DNA of 64,000 nucleotides from Shinella zoogloeoides. GTDB lineage: Bacteria; Pseudomonadota; Alphaproteobacteria; Rhizobiales; Rhizobiaceae. The position numbers were made by a program, and so were the translations under genes. Every line of letters begins with the position of its first letter. The first letter of the stretch is position 1. The DNA lies in contig NZ_QNUJ01000002.1 of NCBI RefSeq assembly GCF_003574625.1, forward strand, positions 186,001-250,000, written 5' to 3'. Of this stretch, positions 16,375 through 24,301 are shown one piece after another. A model generated the notes under the pieces. The model searched no databases. It was not told where the DNA came from and worked only from the letters and a program-made list of their open reading frames with translations.

Positions 16375-17673
16375 TTAACGACCCGCCTTCAGCGGGCCGC
16401 CCTTTTCCGCCACCATCGTGACGAGCCGTTCGAAGACGGAAGCCGACTGGCGGATGCCGTCATGTTCGAATTCGTTGGTGATCCAGATATCCACGTTGCC
16501 GACAGTACGGGCCGTCTCCAGCGAGAGGCCGGCATCGACATACATGTCGTCATGATAGACGACCGCCGAGACGGGCACGGCGTTCTCGGCCAGGCGGGCC
16601 CTGTCGTAGAGGCGACTGTGGCGCGGGCGGCGGGCAAGCGCCTCGGCAGCGGCCCGGAAGGGCCGCAGCAAGGCGATCTCCTCGAACATCCACGGATAGA
16701 TCATCTCGCCGGTGAAGAGGAGCGGCCGCGCCCTGGCGTCGAATTCCGGGAATTCGCCGAGCAGCCGCTCGGCCGCCCAGCCGGTCGCCCCCTCGCCCTG
16801 TCCGTAGATCGCCTCGTGGATCGCGGCGAAAAGCGGATTGCCGCTATAGGCGGTCTGATGCATCACCGAGCCGAGGAACTGGTCGGAGAGGCGATCCGGC
16901 GCGGCGAAGGCCTCGTCGAGCAGCCAGTGGATATTCTCGTGGCCCGGCCCCATTCCCAGGTCGAGGCCGAGGCTCTGGAAGCGGCGCACCGAGAGGCGGT
17001 CGCCATCGGGCAGCATCACCGGATTGGCTTCAAGGACATCGGCGATGCGGGCGACCAGCGCCCGATCGCCCGGATAGCGCTTGTAGAACAAATCGTTCTT
17101 GGCGCGCACGCGCGGATAGGTATGGCGATAGACCGTCTCGGCGGAAGGATCGAGGCTCGGAATGCCGCCGGCGACATAGCAGGCCGAAAGGCCTTCCGGC
17201 GCACGGCTGAGATAGGTCAGTGTCAGGAAGCCGCCATAGCTCTGGCCGAGCGTCTGCCAGTGCTCGCCGCCGAAAACGGTCTTCCTGAGATGTTCGAGGT
17301 CGTCGACGATGGAATCGGCGCGGAAGCAGGCGAGATAGTCGGCGCCGGCCTCGCCGTCGAAATGGGCGATGGTCGCCGCATCGACCGGGGTGGACCGACC
17401 GGTGCCGCGCTGGTCAGGCAGGATGATACGGTGCGTCTTCAGCGCCCTGGCGAGCCAGGAAGGGCTGCCCTTCGTCGGGCGCGGCGACTTGCCGCCCGGC
17501 CCGCCCTGCAGGAAGCAGAGGAGCGGCAGCGTCTCGTCCTTGCGGGCCGGATCGACCACCTCGCGGGCGAAGAGTTCGATGGTCTCGCCCGCGGGCTTCG
17601 ACCAGTCGAGCGGCACCCTCACGACATGGTCGCGCACATGGAGGCCGGGAATGGTGTATTCGGAAACGATCAT
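16375..17673 (-). CDS. Alpha/beta hydrolase, prolyl aminopeptidase-like (S33)
   Basis: Cytoplasmic serine hydrolase, 432 aa, the long form of proline iminopeptidase known from Aeromonas. The oxyanion and nucleophile regions are LCFLQGGPGGKSPRPT (HGGPG-like), DQRGTGRST near residue 95 and the nucleophile elbow GQSYGGF near residue 145. The C-terminal part has YHDDMYVDAGLSLETA and EFEHDGIRQS, plausible Asp and His of the triad. The start at 17673 is fixed by AAGGAGGA about 7 nt upstream. It would release N-terminal proline from peptides. It lies 87 bp downstream of cecR on the same strand. Confidence 0.88.
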   Translation of the reverse strand: MIVSEYTIPGLHVRDHVVRVPLDWSKPAGETIELFAREVVDPARKDETLPLLCFLQGGPGGKSPRPTKGSPSWLARALKTHRIILPDQRGTGRSTPVDAATIAHFDGEAGADYLACFRADSIVDDLEHLRKTVFGGEHWQTLGQSYGGFLTLTYLSRAPEGLSACYVAGGIPSLDPSAETVYRHTYPRVRAKNDLFYKRYPGDRALVARIADVLEANPVMLPDGDRLSVRRFQSLGLDLGMGPGHENIHWLLDEAFAAPDRLSDQFLGSVMHQTAYSGNPLFAAIHEAIYGQGEGATGWAAERLLGEFPEFDARARPLLFTGEMIYPWMFEEIALLRPFRAAAEALARRPRHSRLYDRARLAENAVPVSAVVYHDDMYVDAGLSLETARTVGNVDIWITNEFEHDGIRQSASVFERLVTMVAEKGGPLKAGR

Positions 17674-17760
17674 GGAGAAGTCCTCCTTCAGTGCACGGCG
17701 CTGACGCAACCGGAATCGAGCAGCACCTAAAGCAGGTCGGCCACCGTGTTGGCAATGCCC

Positions 17761-18438
17761 TCAAGCTTCGCCCTCGCCCGACGCGAGCTGCGCGATACCA
17801 CCGAGCGCGAAGGCCGCCAGGCGGGCGGCGAGCCGCTCGTTGCTCACATGGCCGCGGCCGAGCGGGGGCATCACTTCCGAGAGGCGCTTTTCGGCGATCA
17901 GCAGCATGAAGCAGGGCGCCATGATGGAAAGGGCGGCCTGGGCGACGAGGGGATGATCGGTGGAAACGCCCATGATCTCGGCGATGACGCCGAAGACCAG
18001 CGCCTTTTTCGGCTCCAGCTCCTCGCGCCGCAGCCTTTCGAAATGCGGCGTCGGGGAGACGAGCTCGCGCGCGATCAGCTTCGCCGGCCAGGAGGCATCG
18101 CCCTGCGAGCGCACCACGCGCACGAGGAGGCCGATCAGGCGCCGCAGCCTGTCCTTCGGGTCCGTGTCGACCGACGCGGCGCGCGCCAGCGCCTGATAGT
18201 TGACGAGGCGGCGATGCGCCTCGGCGAGCACTTCGGCATAGAGCGGCGCGATGCCGCCGAAATGATAGTTGACCGCCGCCGCATTCGCCCCGGCGCGGAG
18301 CGCGATCTCCTTGGCGGTCGCCCGGTCGAAACCGTGCTCGGCGAAGACCGGCCCGGCGGCCTCCAGCAGGCTGGCGCGCGTGGCGGCGCCATCCGGCCGC
18401 GGGCCGGAGACAGACGATCGTCTTGCGCCTCGCGCCAT
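17761..18438 (-). CDS. cecR: TetR family repressor, CecR (YbiH) type
   Basis: DNA-binding repressor, 225 aa. The N-terminal TetR helix-turn-helix reads ATRASLLEAAGPVFAEHGFDRATAKEIALRAGANAAAVNYHFGG. The C-terminal domain, with SWPAKLIARELVSPTPHFERL, matches CecR/YbiH-type proteins. The ATG at 18438 is chosen because AGGGAGA lies just upstream; an alternative TTG at 18462 has no such site and falls in the operator. It is divergent from ybhGFSR, the same set CecR controls in Escherichia coli, where it affects sensitivity to cefoperazone and chloramphenicol. Confidence 0.9.
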   Translation of the reverse strand: MARGARRSSVSGPRPDGAATRASLLEAAGPVFAEHGFDRATAKEIALRAGANAAAVNYHFGGIAPLYAEVLAEAHRRLVNYQALARAASVDTDPKDRLRRLIGLLVRVVRSQGDASWPAKLIARELVSPTPHFERLRREELEPKKALVFGVIAEIMGVSTDHPLVAQAALSIMAPCFMLLIAEKRLSEVMPPLGRGHVSNERLAARLAAFALGGIAQLASGEGEA

Positions 18439-18458
18439 GTCGGTCTCCCTTTCAGAAT

Positions 18459-18487
18459 TCAAATCTAGATTTCAAATTTGGATTTGA
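18459..18487. promoter_or_regulatory. Tandem TetR-type operators between cecR and ybhG
   Basis: Two 16-bp palindromes of form TCAAAT-N4-ATTT(G/C)A, at 18459-18474 and 18472-18487, overlap by 3 bp. The second is perfect and the first has one mismatch. An outer 7-bp repeat, TCAAATC/GATTTGA, spans both. They lie 21 bp upstream of the cecR start and overlap the ybhG -35 box, so autorepression and repression of the pump are both expected. Confidence 0.75.
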
Positions 18488-18512
18488 CAATCCCTTCCGA
18501 TCGTCCTTAGCT
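18484..18512 (+). promoter_or_regulatory. Putative sigma70 promoter of ybhGFSR
   Basis: TTGACA at 18484-18489 and TTAGCT at 18507-18512, spaced 17 bp, lie 41 bp before the ybhG start. The -35 box overlaps the second operator palindrome. The -10 box is a weak match. Confidence 0.5.
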
Positions 18513-18552
18513 GGAAAGGCTCGCCCCAGAGCACCCGCGGAGTCGAACCGGC

Positions 18553-19533
18553 ATGAAGCGCATCCTCCTCATCGTCCTCCTTCTCGCCGCCCTTGCCGCC
18601 GGCGCCTGGTGGTACCGGCACCGCGACAGCGGCCCGGCCGAGCTCGTCCTTTACGGCAATGTCGATTTCCGCCAGGTGACGCTCGCCTTCAACGGCAACG
18701 GGCCGGTCGCCGAGGTGCTCGTCGAGGAAGGCGCGGCCGTGAAGAAAGGCGAGGTCATCGCCCGGCTCGACACCGGCAGGATCCGTCCGCAGATCGACCA
18801 GGCCGTGGCGCAGGTCGAGGCCCAACAGGCGAACCTGACCCGCCTGAAGAACGGCAACCGGCCGGAGGAGATCGCGCAGGCGCGCGCCAATCTCGCCGCC
18901 GCCGAGGCGGAAGCGGCCAATGCCCGCCTGCAACTGGAGCGCCAGAGCGCGCTCGTTCCCCGCGCCGCCGTCAGCCAGCAGGCGCTCGACAATGCCCGCT
19001 CCGCCTCGGCGGTGGCGGAGGCGAAGGTAGATGCCAGCCGCAAGGCGCTCGACCTCCTCGTCGCCGGCACGCGCGCCGAGGACATCCAGCAGGCCGCCGC
19101 CCAGTTGCGGGCCGCCGAGGCGCAGGTCGCGTTCCTGAGGGCGGAACTCGACGATACCGACCTCAAGGCCCCGGCCGATGCGACCGTGCGCTCCCGGCTG
19201 ATCGAGCCGGGCGAGATGGCCTCGCCGACGCGCGCCGCCTTCTCGCTGGCCACCAACAGCCCGAAATGGGTGCGCGCCTATGTCTCGGACATGCAGCTCG
19301 GCCGGATCAAGCCCGGCATGAAGGCGGAAGTGCTGGTCGATTCCCTGCCCGGCCGCACGATCCCGGGCTGGATCGGCTTCATCTCCTCTGTGGCGGAATT
19401 CACGCCCAAGACCGTGCAGACCGAGGAACTGCGCACAAGCCTCGTCTATGAGGTGCGCGTCTTCGTCGACGACCCCGACAACGTGCTGCGCCTCGGCATG
19501 CCCGCCACCGTCCGGCCAGGGAAGGAAGGATGA
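18553..19533 (+). CDS. ybhG: HlyD-family membrane fusion protein, YbhG type
   Basis: Periplasmic adaptor of an ABC efflux system, 326 aa. One N-terminal membrane anchor (ILLIVLLLAALAAGAWWY) is followed by a biotinyl-lipoyl half motif (GPVAEVLVEEGAAVKKGEVIARLDTG). A long coiled-coil hairpin (about residues 80-215, rich in Ala/Glu/Gln/Arg) comes next, then the second lipoyl half and beta-barrel, LKAPADATVRSRLIEPGEMASPTRAAFSLA. It is the first gene of a four-gene operon and ends 6 bp before the ATPase gene. It links the inner-membrane pump to an outer-membrane channel encoded elsewhere. Confidence 0.93.
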   Translation: MKRILLIVLLLAALAAGAWWYRHRDSGPAELVLYGNVDFRQVTLAFNGNGPVAEVLVEEGAAVKKGEVIARLDTGRIRPQIDQAVAQVEAQQANLTRLKNGNRPEEIAQARANLAAAEAEAANARLQLERQSALVPRAAVSQQALDNARSASAVAEAKVDASRKALDLLVAGTRAEDIQQAAAQLRAAEAQVAFLRAELDDTDLKAPADATVRSRLIEPGEMASPTRAAFSLATNSPKWVRAYVSDMQLGRIKPGMKAEVLVDSLPGRTIPGWIGFISSVAEFTPKTVQTEELRTSLVYEVRVFVDDPDNVLRLGMPATVRPGKEG

Positions 19534-19539
19534 GCCGCC

Positions 19540-21303
19540 ATGGAGGATCGTCCGCTCTGTCTCGCCGCGCATGACCTCAGCAAGCGCTTCCAGCGGGAAA
19601 CGAAGGAGACCGTGGAGGCGCTTGACGGCATCTCTCTCGCGATCCGCAAGGGCACGCTGACGGCGCTTATCGGCCCCGACGGCGCGGGCAAGACCACGCT
19701 TCTGCGGCTTGCAAGCGGGCTGATCGCCCCGGACGGCGGAAGCCTCGAGGTCGTCGGCCTCGACGTGACCGCCGCCCCGCAGGCCGTGCAGGACAGGATC
19801 GGCTACATGCCGCAGCGCTTCGGCCTTTACGAAGACCTCAGCGTGCAGGAAAACCTCGACCTCTATGCCGACCTGCACGGCGTTTCCCATGCGGAGCGCC
19901 GGACGATCTATCCCCGCCTCTTCGAGATGACGCAGCTCGGCCCGTTCAAGGCGCGGCCGGCCGGCAAGCTTTCCGGCGGCATGAAGCAGAAGCTCGGCCT
20001 TGCCTGCACGCTGGTGCGCGCGCCCGAACTGCTGCTGCTGGACGAGCCGACGGTCGGCGTCGACCCTTTGTCGCGACGCGAACTCTGGGAGATCGTGTTC
20101 AAGCTGATCCGGGAGGATGGCCTCTCCGTCGTCGTCGCCACCTCCTATCTCGACGAGGCGGAGCGCTGCGAGCATGCCGTGCTGATGCATGCGGGGAAGA
20201 TCCTCGACGAAGGCCCGCCGGCCGAAATTACGGCGAAGGCGGAGGGCTGCTGCTTTCTTGTCCGGGGGCCGGACGGCGTGCCGGCCCGCTCGTTGCAGGC
20301 GCGCCTCTTCGCGCTTCCCGGCGTCGTCGATGCCGTGCCGGAAGCGGGCCGCGTCCGCGTGGTGCGCCGGCGCGAGCAGATGGAGGAACCGCTGGCGCTC
20401 GAAGGGCTGCCCCTCGAAACGGAGCCGACTGAGGCCCGCTTCGAGGATGCCTTCATGATGCTGTTCGACCGCGTCGCGGGGGAACGGGAGCATGTGGACC
20501 AGGCGACGCTCGCGGCGGGCTCCGGGCAACCGGCGGGCGAAAAGGTCGTGGAGGTGCGCGATCTCGTGCGGATGTTCGGCGATTTCACCGCCGTCGACCA
20601 TGTCAGCTTCAGCGTGCGGCGCGGCGAGGTCTACGGCCTTCTCGGGCCGAACGGCGCGGGCAAGAGCACGACCTTCCGCATGCTCTGCGGCCTCCTGCCC
20701 GCCACCTCCGGGGCGTTGCAGGTCGCGGGCGCCGATCTCCTCAAGGCCGGCGCGAAGGCGCGCGAACGCCTCGGCTACGTCGCCCAGAAATTCTCGCTCT
20801 ACGGCCAGCTGACGGTCGACGAGAACCTCGAATTCTTCGCCAGCGCCTACGGGCTGCGGGGCGGCCGCAAGAAGGAGAGGATCGCCACGCTGAAGGCGGC
20901 CTTCGATCTCGACCGCTTCCGCGACCTGCCGAGCGGGCAGCTCCCCGGCGGCTTCAAGCAGCGCCTTGCGCTGGCGGCCGCGCTTCTGCACGAGCCCGAC
21001 ATCCTGTTTCTCGACGAGGCGACGAGCGGAGCCGATCCGCTCGCCCGCCGCCAGTTCTGGGGCCGGATCACCGCGCTTTCCGAACAGGGCGTGACCGTCA
21101 TCGTCACCACGCATTTCATGGAGGAGGCGGAATATTGCGACCGGGTGATCATCCTCGATGCCGGCCGCAACCTTGCGGAGGGAACGCCGGTCGACATCCG
21201 TGAGCAGGCCGGCACCGCAGCCGGCGCCGCGCCCGGCATGGAGGATGCCTTCATCGCCATCGTCGAGCGGGAACGCCGCAAGCGCACGGAGAAGGCCGCA
21301 TGA
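19540..21303 (+). CDS. ybhF: ABC exporter ATPase with two fused nucleotide-binding domains, YbhF type
   Basis: Cytoplasmic ATPase, 587 aa, two DrrA-type domains in one chain. Domain 1 has Walker A GPDGAGKTTLLRL, signature KLSGGMKQKLGLA and Walker B LLLLDEPTVGVDP. Domain 2 starts near residue 330 with Walker A GPNGAGKSTTFRM, a changed signature QLPGGFKQRLALA (LPGG instead of LSGG) and Walker B ILFLDEATSGADP. A changed signature in the second domain suggests the two ATP sites are unequal. It overlaps the first permease by 4 bp. Confidence 0.94.
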   Translation: MEDRPLCLAAHDLSKRFQRETKETVEALDGISLAIRKGTLTALIGPDGAGKTTLLRLASGLIAPDGGSLEVVGLDVTAAPQAVQDRIGYMPQRFGLYEDLSVQENLDLYADLHGVSHAERRTIYPRLFEMTQLGPFKARPAGKLSGGMKQKLGLACTLVRAPELLLLDEPTVGVDPLSRRELWEIVFKLIREDGLSVVVATSYLDEAERCEHAVLMHAGKILDEGPPAEITAKAEGCCFLVRGPDGVPARSLQARLFALPGVVDAVPEAGRVRVVRRREQMEEPLALEGLPLETEPTEARFEDAFMMLFDRVAGEREHVDQATLAAGSGQPAGEKVVEVRDLVRMFGDFTAVDHVSFSVRRGEVYGLLGPNGAGKSTTFRMLCGLLPATSGALQVAGADLLKAGAKARERLGYVAQKFSLYGQLTVDENLEFFASAYGLRGGRKKERIATLKAAFDLDRFRDLPSGQLPGGFKQRLALAAALLHEPDILFLDEATSGADPLARRQFWGRITALSEQGVTVIVTTHFMEEAEYCDRVIILDAGRNLAEGTPVDIREQAGTAAGAAPGMEDAFIAIVERERRKRTEKAA

Positions 21304-22445
21304 GCGCCCCCCGCGCCATGGCCGGCGGCCTTGCGGGCCTGCTGCGGCGAACGCGGGCCCTGATCCGCAAGGAAACGCGCCAGCTCCTGCGCGATTTCAG
21401 CAGCATCGCGATCGGCATCGTCATGCCCGTCACGCTGCTTATCCTGTTCGGCTACGGCATCAACCTCGATGTCCGCAACGTGCCCGTCGCGCTCCTCATG
21501 GAGGAAAGCTCCGCGCCGGCGCGGGGCGTTGCCGCGGCCTTCGAGCTTTCGCCCTATTTCTCCACCCGCGGCGTGCGCACGATGAACGAGGCCGAGAAGA
21601 TGCTGATGAGCGCCGAGGTGCGGGCCATCGTGCGCATCCCCGCCGATTTCGCCCGCAGCATCGATCTCGGCACCGCCGAGGTGCAGGTCATCATCAACGG
21701 CGCAGATGCCAACACGGCGCGCATCTCGCTCGGCTACGCGCAGGGCGCGGTCGCCGTCTGGGCGGCCAAGGAGGCCGGGCGCAACGGCGCGGCGGCAGGC
21801 GGCGTCACGGTCGAGCCGCGCCTCTGGTTCAACGAGGCCAACGACAGCAGCTACTTCCTCGTGCCCGGGCTGATCGTGCTGGTGATGACGCTGATCGGCG
21901 CCCTCCTCACCGCGCTGGTGATGGCCCGCGAATGGGAGCGCGGCACCTTCGAGGCGCTGTTCGTGACGCCGGTGCGCCCGGCCGAGATCCTGCTCGGCAA
22001 GACCGTGCCTTATTTCGCCCTCGGGCTGATCGGCCTTGCGCTCTGCGTCGTCGGCAGCAAGCTGCTGTTCGGCGTGCCGCTGCGCGGCTCGCTCGTCATC
22101 CTCACAATCGTGTCGATGCTCTACCTGCTCGTCGCGCTGGGGCTCGGCCTCGTCATCTCCTCGGCGACCAAGAGCCAGTTCGTCGCCAGCCAGGTGACGG
22201 TGCTGCTCACCTTCTTGCCGGCCATGATGCTCTCCGGCTTCATGTACGATCCGCGCAGCATGCCCTGGATCGTCCAGATGATCACCTACATCTTTCCGGC
22301 GCGCTACTTCGTGACCCTGCTGCAGACCCTTTTCCTTTCCGGCAACAACTGGAGCGTCATCCTGCCCAACGCCGCCGTGCTCGCCGGTATGGCGGCGGCG
22401 CTGCTGACGCTTTCGGTGCGCCTCACCCGCAAGAGGATCGCCTGA
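21300..22445 (+). CDS. ybhS: ABC-2 type efflux permease, YbhS type
   Basis: Inner-membrane permease, 381 aa, ABC-2 topology. One N-terminal helix (IAIGIVMPVTLLILFGYGINLD) is followed by a large periplasmic domain of about 150 residues and then five C-terminal helices. The elbow motif EWERGTFEALFVTPVRPAEILLGK is the family mark. It overlaps ybhF by ATGA and its TGA overlaps the ybhR ATG. It pairs with YbhR. Confidence 0.94.
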   Translation: MSAPRAMAGGLAGLLRRTRALIRKETRQLLRDFSSIAIGIVMPVTLLILFGYGINLDVRNVPVALLMEESSAPARGVAAAFELSPYFSTRGVRTMNEAEKMLMSAEVRAIVRIPADFARSIDLGTAEVQVIINGADANTARISLGYAQGAVAVWAAKEAGRNGAAAGGVTVEPRLWFNEANDSSYFLVPGLIVLVMTLIGALLTALVMAREWERGTFEALFVTPVRPAEILLGKTVPYFALGLIGLALCVVGSKLLFGVPLRGSLVILTIVSMLYLLVALGLGLVISSATKSQFVASQVTVLLTFLPAMMLSGFMYDPRSMPWIVQMITYIFPARYFVTLLQTLFLSGNNWSVILPNAAVLAGMAAALLTLSVRLTRKRIA

Positions 22446-23563
22446 TGCCGATGTCCCTCCTGCGCATCCTGACGCTCATCCGCAAGGAACTGCTCGTCAT
22501 CCTGAAGGACCCGAAGAGCCGGGCGAGCCTCTTCCTGCCGCCGATCCTGCAATGCCTGATCTTCGGCTATGCCGCGACCTACGACCTCAACAGCGTGCCC
22601 TATGTCCTCGTCGACCAGGACCGCAGCGCCGCCTCGGTGACGCTCGTCGGGAAGCTGGAGGGCTCCGGCATCTTCCAGCGCCAGGGCACGTTCGCGCAGA
22701 TCGATCAGGCCGTCCCCCTTCTCGACGCGCGGCGCGCGCTGGTCGTCGTCGTCATCGGCAACGGCTTCGAGCGGGGCCTCGAGGCCGGCGCGCCGGCCCC
22801 CGTCCAGGTGATCGCGGACGGCCGCAACTCCAACACCAGCGGCATCGCCGAGGGCTATGCCAATGCCATCATCGGCGATTTCGCCGCCGCCTGGCTTTCG
22901 GAGAAAGGCGTCGCGCCCGCCGGGGTGAAGGTCTCGACGCGCGCCTGGTTCAATCCGCAACTGGAAACCCGCTGGAGCATGATCCCCTCGCTGATCGGCA
23001 CGATCACCATGATGATGACGATGATGCTGACCGCCATGTCGGTCGCCCGCGAACGCGAGGAAGGCACCTTCGACCAGCTTCTGGTGGCGCCCTTCACGCC
23101 GACCGAGATCATGATCGGCAAGGCCGTGCCCTCCATGCTCGTCGGCATCACGCAGGCCTCGGTGATCCTGCTCGTCGCGCTCTTCTGGTTCCGCATTCCC
23201 TTCGCGGGCTCCTTCCTCACGCTCTATGCGGGCCTTGCGCTGTTCCTTGCCGCCGCCATCGGATTCGGCCTCTTCCTCTCCTCGCTTGCCGGCAACATGC
23301 AGCAGGCGATGATCCTCGCCTTCGTCTTCCTGATGCCCTTCATGCTGCTCTCGGGCCTGATGTCGCCGACCGAGAACATGCCCGCGGTCCTGCAATACGT
23401 GACCGTCATCAACCCGCTGACCTACGCGATCCGCATCACCCGCGCCGTCTATCTCGAAGGCGGCCGCTTCACGGATCTTCTGCCCGACATGCTCGCCCTC
23501 GTCGCCATCGCCGCCGTCACCATGCCGATCGCCGCGTGGATGTTCCGCCACCGGCTGAACTAG
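22445..23563 (+). CDS. ybhR: ABC-2 type efflux permease, YbhR type
   Basis: Second permease of the exporter, 372 aa, with the same architecture as YbhS: an N-terminal helix near residue 30, a large periplasmic loop, then five helices. The motif EREEGTFDQLLVAPFTPTEIMIGK is present, and LLSGLMSPTENMPAVLQYVTVINPLTYAIRITRAVYLEGG near the end is characteristic. The start is the ATG sharing its A with the TGA stop of ybhS; a second ATG 6 bp on is possible. The frame stays open far upstream, but that part lies over ybhF/ybhS in another frame and is not coding. Last gene of the operon. Confidence 0.94.
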   Translation: MPMSLLRILTLIRKELLVILKDPKSRASLFLPPILQCLIFGYAATYDLNSVPYVLVDQDRSAASVTLVGKLEGSGIFQRQGTFAQIDQAVPLLDARRALVVVVIGNGFERGLEAGAPAPVQVIADGRNSNTSGIAEGYANAIIGDFAAAWLSEKGVAPAGVKVSTRAWFNPQLETRWSMIPSLIGTITMMMTMMLTAMSVAREREEGTFDQLLVAPFTPTEIMIGKAVPSMLVGITQASVILLVALFWFRIPFAGSFLTLYAGLALFLAAAIGFGLFLSSLAGNMQQAMILAFVFLMPFMLLSGLMSPTENMPAVLQYVTVINPLTYAIRITRAVYLEGGRFTDLLPDMLALVAIAAVTMPIAAWMFRHRLN

Positions 23564-23638
23564 TTCGGATTTCGCGGGCGGCCTGTCGGAATCCCGCCCC
23601 GCCATCCGTCTTCCATGCACAAGCCAGGGAGAACACCG

Positions 23639-24292
23639 ATGACGATCACCATCACAGCCTTCGAACGATCCCCCGACCGCGGCAGGGGGCTCGCCCGCGA
23701 CATGCGCGTCCGCTGGGCGCTGGAGGAGGTCGGCCAGCCTTACGATGTCCGCCTGCTTTCCTTCGAGGCGATGAAGCAGCCCGGCCATCTCGCCCTTCAT
23801 CCCTTCGGGCAGATCCCGACCTACGAGGAGGACGGGCTTTCGCTCTTCGAAACCGGCTCGATCGTCTTCCATATCGCCGAGCGCCATGCCGGCCTGCTGC
23901 CCCGCGAGGCGAAGGCCCGGGCGCGCGCCATCACCTGGATATTCGCCGCGCTGAACACCATGGAGCCGCCGATCGTCGAACTGGAGACCGCCGTGCGCGA
24001 AGAGCGCGGCAAGACGTGGCATGCTGAGCATCGCGCCGTTCTCGAAGGACGCGTGCGCACCCGGCTCGGCCAGCTTTCCGCACATCTCGGCGCGGCGGAA
24101 TGGCTCGAAGGCGCATTCAGCGCGGGGGATCTCCTGATGGTCTCGGTGCTGATGCGGCTCGCCTGGTCGGACATTCTGGACGACCATCCGAACCTTGCCG
24201 CCTATCTCGCCCGGGGCCAGGCGCGCCCGGCCTACCGGCGCGCCTTCGAGGCCCAGCGCGCCGTCTTCGCCGCTGCCTCGGCGGGAGACTGA
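23639..24292 (+). CDS. Glutathione S-transferase family protein
   Basis: Cytosolic GST fold, 217 aa. The N-terminal thioredoxin-like half has MRVRWALEEVGQPYDVRLLSFEAMKQPGHLALHPFGQIPTYEEDGLSLFETGSIVFHIAE, including the cis-Pro of QIPTY and the E-T-S glutathione-contact motif. The C-terminal all-helical half includes EWLEGAFSAGDLLMVSVLMRL. The ATG at 23639 has AGGGAGA 6 nt upstream. It lies 75 bp after ybhR and could be read through from the efflux operon, which would suit a detoxification role. Substrate unknown. Confidence 0.9.
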   Translation: MTITITAFERSPDRGRGLARDMRVRWALEEVGQPYDVRLLSFEAMKQPGHLALHPFGQIPTYEEDGLSLFETGSIVFHIAERHAGLLPREAKARARAITWIFAALNTMEPPIVELETAVREERGKTWHAEHRAVLEGRVRTRLGQLSAHLGAAEWLEGAFSAGDLLMVSVLMRLAWSDILDDHPNLAAYLARGQARPAYRRAFEAQRAVFAAASAGD

Positions 24293-24301
24293 AACGACAG
24301 C

